This document shows, piece after piece, positions 60,210 to 64,000 of a stretch of 64,000 nt of DNA. The stretch covers positions 13,297,676 to 13,361,675 of the forward strand of contig CM049311.1 of assembly GCA_026874595.1 (NCBI GenBank), written 5' to 3'. The notes below the pieces were generated by a model that did not search any database, was not told the origin of the DNA, and saw only the letters and a program-made list of their open reading frames with translations. This stretch comes from Sipunculus nudus. Taxonomy: Eukaryota; Annelida; Sipuncula; Golfingiida; Sipunculidae. The position numbers and the translations under genes are program-made. Positions within the stretch are counted from its first letter, which is position 1, and every line of letters begins with the position of its first letter.

Positions 60210-60840
60210 TGTTTTTATTTACAAAATTTATTTTGTGTGCATAAAAGTCTAATGTTTGCATTTTATTTATTCCGGCGGCGCTTGACAGGTTGTGATGTTG
60301 CTAGCTGATCTATGCGATCGTTCGCCACTTGGAAGACTGCAGGTTTTTCGCCCGACACACAGTCACGTGATTCTTGGAATCCCTCCTTGCGGGTTTGCTA
60401 GGGTTGATGCTTCTTCAACCAGTATATTAGAGTAGTCTTGTTGCTTGTTATAACATTTCATATCAAGTGATATCTCAGTCGAAAACCACTCCGCTTAGTG
60501 ATTTGTAGAAATAACTGTGAAAAAAAGCCTTTGAAGCCCTTTATAATCGCCCTCCAATTTTTTTTTTGTAGGACTGAGAGCCAGCCGCGATAGTGGTCAG
60601 CTTTGTTTGTTGTTCACACACAGCAGATTGCTTCTATTTAGCAGGCCTAATCACAGTTGCTGTTGTTTAGCAATTCTACAGTTTACTCATATTTCAAACA
60701 GCGTGTCTGGCTGCAGTACCATTACATCATAAAACGTAATTAGTCCCGGTAATCACGTATAATTGTTTACCCCGTGCAATCATGGCACTTATATGTCCAT
60801 AGTATGTACGCAGTCTCCCGAAGTGTTAGGTGGAAGGTTG
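60210..60840. other. Stretch without a recognised feature
   Basis: Moderately GC-rich at 60260-60420, with no open frame or domain that I could support. Confidence 0.4.
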
Positions 60841-61011
60841 TCGTTGTTAACCTTTATTTCCCCCGACAAAGCGAAGATCAACATACAAAAATGTCAATAC
60901 AGAAGTAATACAAAAGCATTCCAAATTACAAACCAATAACCAGAAAGGTGAAATAGAAAAACATTTCATGTTGTATGGCATACAGGCAATTAATATGTTA
61001 TTTGATAATGA

Positions 61012-62007
61012 TCAATATAGTTCATGAAGAATCTTCTTAGACTCTTTAAAGAAAAGAGAGACCTCATTTAGTAAAGCGGCTGAAAAGTGTTCGAGTTCGG
61101 AAGATTCATTTAATCCATATACAATTTCCGCTTTTATCAAGGCTCTTACGAGTTCAATGTCCGACAGGGCAACCAATTGTGCCCCAACCTGAACGGGTAA
61201 TTTATCACAAATAAAGTTCCACATATGTTCTCTCTGGTTAATTGTAGCAGTACAGGATTCAACTATATGTACTACTGCATTGAAATATAATTTTCCGCAA
61301 CGATGACAAAGGAGCTGATGTTGCATATAAAAATTTTCCAGATTCACAAGTATCTGCGCTAAGTACCTGAACCTAGGCAATGAACCAGGTATCTGACTTG
61401 ATGTTACCCACAGAGCAGACGGCGAGAAGCGATCACCGTGAACCTCGAAAAAATTAAATAAGGTCAAATCTCGCGAAACGCTAAATTCATGCATGGTATA
61501 ATCATAGTTCACGGTACTTTCAATTACTTTGCATCTCCATTCGTCCCTGTCTGGAAAGGGTTCACGACCGATTTAGCAGTTATAAATGGTATCAAGCAGT
61601 TCATATTTGTTTAACAGTCGATACATGTCGGCGGTAAATCCGCATATTTTAAAACTTTTATTCAACAAAAAGTTAATGAAACGGTATACCACGATTTTCT
61701 TGCAAGGATTTGAAATGATTAATCTGTACAAGTTGACCAAAAAAATTAACTTTGCTTTATCAATATAAGATTCTAAACAGGGTATACCTACCATTGATAA
61801 AGGAATATTAGTTCTAACAGTTGGCTTGAAGTCCTGAGAAATCTTAACACAAAACCTGTGAAATCTTTCCAATATCAAGAGTTTAGTCTTATTTAAATTA
61901 TTCCATAGCTCACAGCCAAATAAAGCACCCGGAATTACAATCTGTTTGTATAGCAACATACACGAAAGTGGGTTTAAACCCTCTGGCCGAACACCGATAC
62001 CAGCCAA
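61012..62007 (-). pseudogene. LINE ORF2 C-terminal region with CCHC motif
   Basis: Two frames (62007..61573 and 61512..61012) continue the protein after the reverse transcriptase. The first has the usual post-RT helical region (LLYKQIVIPGALFGCELWN, LERFHRFCVKISQ). The second has CHRCGKLYFNAVVHIVESC, a CX2CX9HX4C arrangement like the C-terminal zinc finger of several LINE clades, then LPVQVGAQL. A break near 61540 and one near 62010 interrupt the reading. Confidence 0.7.
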
Positions 62008-62019
62008 TGACAGAAAAGA

Positions 62020-63894
62020 TCATTTCCCCCTATGACACGCGTTAGCAACAGATTCTTTGTGCGTGAAGTCAGTCTGCAAATGTACACCAAGATGCACGTG
62101 AATCCTCGCCTGTCGAATAACGTCCTGTCCTAAATACCACTCTCGCTTTGAATAATATTTATTAACTGTCAAAACACTCTCCCCAAACGTCAGAATAACT
62201 GACGTTTTGGGGTTGAAGTTTAAACGCCATTTTGAACTGTGAGCATAGCATATATTGATCATATTTTGAAGACCCTGGGGGGTAGGCGAGAGTAGCGCAA
62301 CATCATCAGCCTGAACTGGAGAACCCACATAAGTACCGGCAATGCAGGCTCCAAATTTAGAATATCGTAATTCTTCTAAGAGATCATTTATGTACACCAA
62401 AAACCACCAGGGTGATAAGACCCAACCCTGCCGTACAGACTGTTTAACATTGAACCATCTACTTATATAGCCATCCACCTGAACCGCGCTCTGAACATTA
62501 GTATAGGAAGAAACAAAAAGCCTCCAAAATTTACACTTAATTCCTAAATTGAAAATCTTATATAGAAGGCCATCGTGCCATACTGAATCAAAAGCTCTCT
62601 GATTATCGAGGCAGCACAGATATATTTTAGATCCCTTTTCTCTGAAATATGAAATAACTTCTTGAACTATAAAAGAAGCATGTAATGAGGACATTTGTTT
62701 TTGGTAAGCAAATTGTAGACTGTCGGGAAACTGGATCTGATTCACCTTTATAAATTTCAAGAAACGTTCAAGAAATCTTTTTTCGAAAACTTTATAAATA
62801 ACAGACATGAGCGAAATTCCTCTGTGTGCATCCGGTTTTGTACTGTTCCCTTTCCCTTTTGGTATGGTTACAATAAGGCCGCGCTTCAAGCTAACTGGAA
62901 TTTCTTCCGTGTACAACATTAAATTGAAAAGGTGACACAGATGATCCGTCAATGCATTCCCACCAAAACTGAGGTGCTCATTTGTTACACGATCAAGACC
63001 GCCGGATTTCCATTTTTTAAGGGCCTTCACCGCATTGCGCACTTCTAGTGGTGTTACAGCGCCATCTAGGAGCTTGTTGCTACAACTAAATGATACCTTT
63101 TTCATGTGGCCAACTTGCGCGACCACATGGTGATAACAGCCCCAATCAAAATGATTTTGCTGTTTAGGGGTATATATATTTTCGAAATAGTCAGCCCACC
63201 CTTCTGCAGTATCTTGTGGATTATACGAAATATGTCCTGGAGAGAAAGAAATACCCCCTATATGTTTACGTTTAAACTTTCTTCTCTGTTTAACCATTGT
63301 CCAAAATCTATTCATATCAAGTTCTGGGTTATCGTGCAGCTCTTGAAAGAGCTCTTCCTCGACAACTTTATCAATATGCCTCACTGCACGTCTAAATTCA
63401 CATTTCGCTAGTTTATACGAACGATATTCACTGCACTCCCAGCCACGCGGTCTGCCAGCTTCCAACCATTTTATTCGTGCGAATCTCATCACGTCATGTT
63501 TAGGTTTAGCTAAGGTTTTCCATTTTGGTTTAAGGTATTTTTTAAATTTTCGGGGTGGTATAGTGCAGTTCGCACTCACATGTAAACAATTTGTTAAGTT
63601 TTTATAATAATCTTCCAAAGTAGCTTCGTTACAATGAGCTTTATCCGGTCTGGACAGCTTGTTTAGGTTAGCTTGTAGCACACAGGTGTAACTATTTTTT
63701 ATTTGAACGGGAGTTACTTTTTTCCAGTGAAGGGATCCCGTTTGAAGTGGCATGGGTTGAGGAACACAAATACACATGTTGAGATTAACTGCCACGGGAA
63801 GGTGGTCAGAATGGTTAAGTTCGTGGTCATCGTAAATTCTAGACTTTGAAATTTGACTTTCTATTTGTGGTTCAACCAGAATATGATCGATCAA
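62020..63894 (-). pseudogene. LINE ORF2: endonuclease end and reverse transcriptase
   Basis: Residues 29-34 (SDHLPV) are the last endonuclease block, preceded by IDHILVE. The reverse transcriptase shows GLDRVTNEHL (299-308), IPKGKGN, HRGISLMSVIYK (358-369), a first catalytic Asp in CLDNQRAFDSVWH (about 428-440), RQGWVLSP (488-495) and the ADD box (529-531). The residue before ADD is Gln, where Tyr or Phe is usual. Upstream of 63894 the frame is broken: TTG is only the first sense position after a TAA, and the YTYDAG stretch lies in another frame. The product would nick the target and copy element RNA. Confidence 0.75.
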
Positions 63895-64000
63895 GGTTCG
63901 ATCGATTGCCGCTTACACCCGCGTCATAAGTATAGATGGACCTTCACGCATTGGATGAATCATCATAGATATCATATTGACGTCTTTTAGAAAAGATTTA

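Larger units (their letters stand above)
60840..64000 (-). mobile_element. Large LINE, minus strand, running off the window
   Basis: A non-LTR retrotransposon with endonuclease end, complete reverse transcriptase, C-terminal zinc-finger region and 3' UTR (about 60840-61011). Three consecutive frames (63894..62020, 62007..61573, 61512..61012) are separated only by short breaks. The 5' end lies beyond the window. This family is distinct from the 22-27 kb LINE. Confidence 0.8.

Overview
The window is nuclear DNA from an animal, most likely a lophotrochozoan and probably a mollusc. It is AT-rich and intron-rich, full of (TA)n and (ATT)n microsatellites, tRNA-derived SINEs, CR1/L2-like LINEs, a Penelope-like element with a GIY-YIG domain, small inverted-repeat DNA transposons and several tandem arrays. 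I see no rRNA gene, no convincing functional tRNA gene, no CRISPR array and no bacterial operon. The taxon is inferred from repeat style only.

The host genes worth attention are two spliced genes on the minus strand. They are too fragmented to show as long open frames, so I assembled them by joining exons across splice sites. Gene 1 (34376 to 28777) has four coding exons and encodes a 163-residue secreted, helical protein. Gene 2 (about 58795 to 50610) has five coding exons and encodes about 226 residues. Their last exons align without a gap over 26 residues (10 identical, several conservative), and in both a Cys is residue 4 of that exon. Both have a signal peptide, several N-glycosylation sequons, a phase-1 first intron after a tiny first coding exon, and phase-0 introns afterwards. 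That is the gene plan of class I four-helix cytokines, especially the IL-6/LIF/CNTF group. I infer a tandem pair of invertebrate IL-6-like cytokines, possible ligands for a gp130/Domeless-type receptor. This is the best candidate for an undescribed system here.

Layout: 1-22 kb holds no gene I can support, but has SINEs, a LINE 3' fragment and two DNA transposons with clear terminal inverted repeats (11.3-12.8 and 13.9-15.0 kb). From 22.3 to 26.8 kb lies a nearly full-length but broken LINE whose ORF1 carries an SGNH-hydrolase domain, apparently nested inside a G-rich inverted-repeat element. Gene 1 occupies 28.7-34.4 kb. From 34.5 to 50 kb are tandem repeats, SINEs, a LINE remnant, a Penelope-like remnant with a hammerhead-ribozyme-like motif, and one orphan exon-like frame at 39.1 kb. 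Gene 2 occupies 50.5-58.8 kb; its last two introns are packed with tandem arrays (335-bp units; a 2.5-kb satellite built on a 17-bp unit). From 59.5 kb to the end are a truncated LINE on the plus strand and a large LINE on the minus strand that runs off the window.

All calls rest on reading the sequence by eye. No search, folding or expression data were available.
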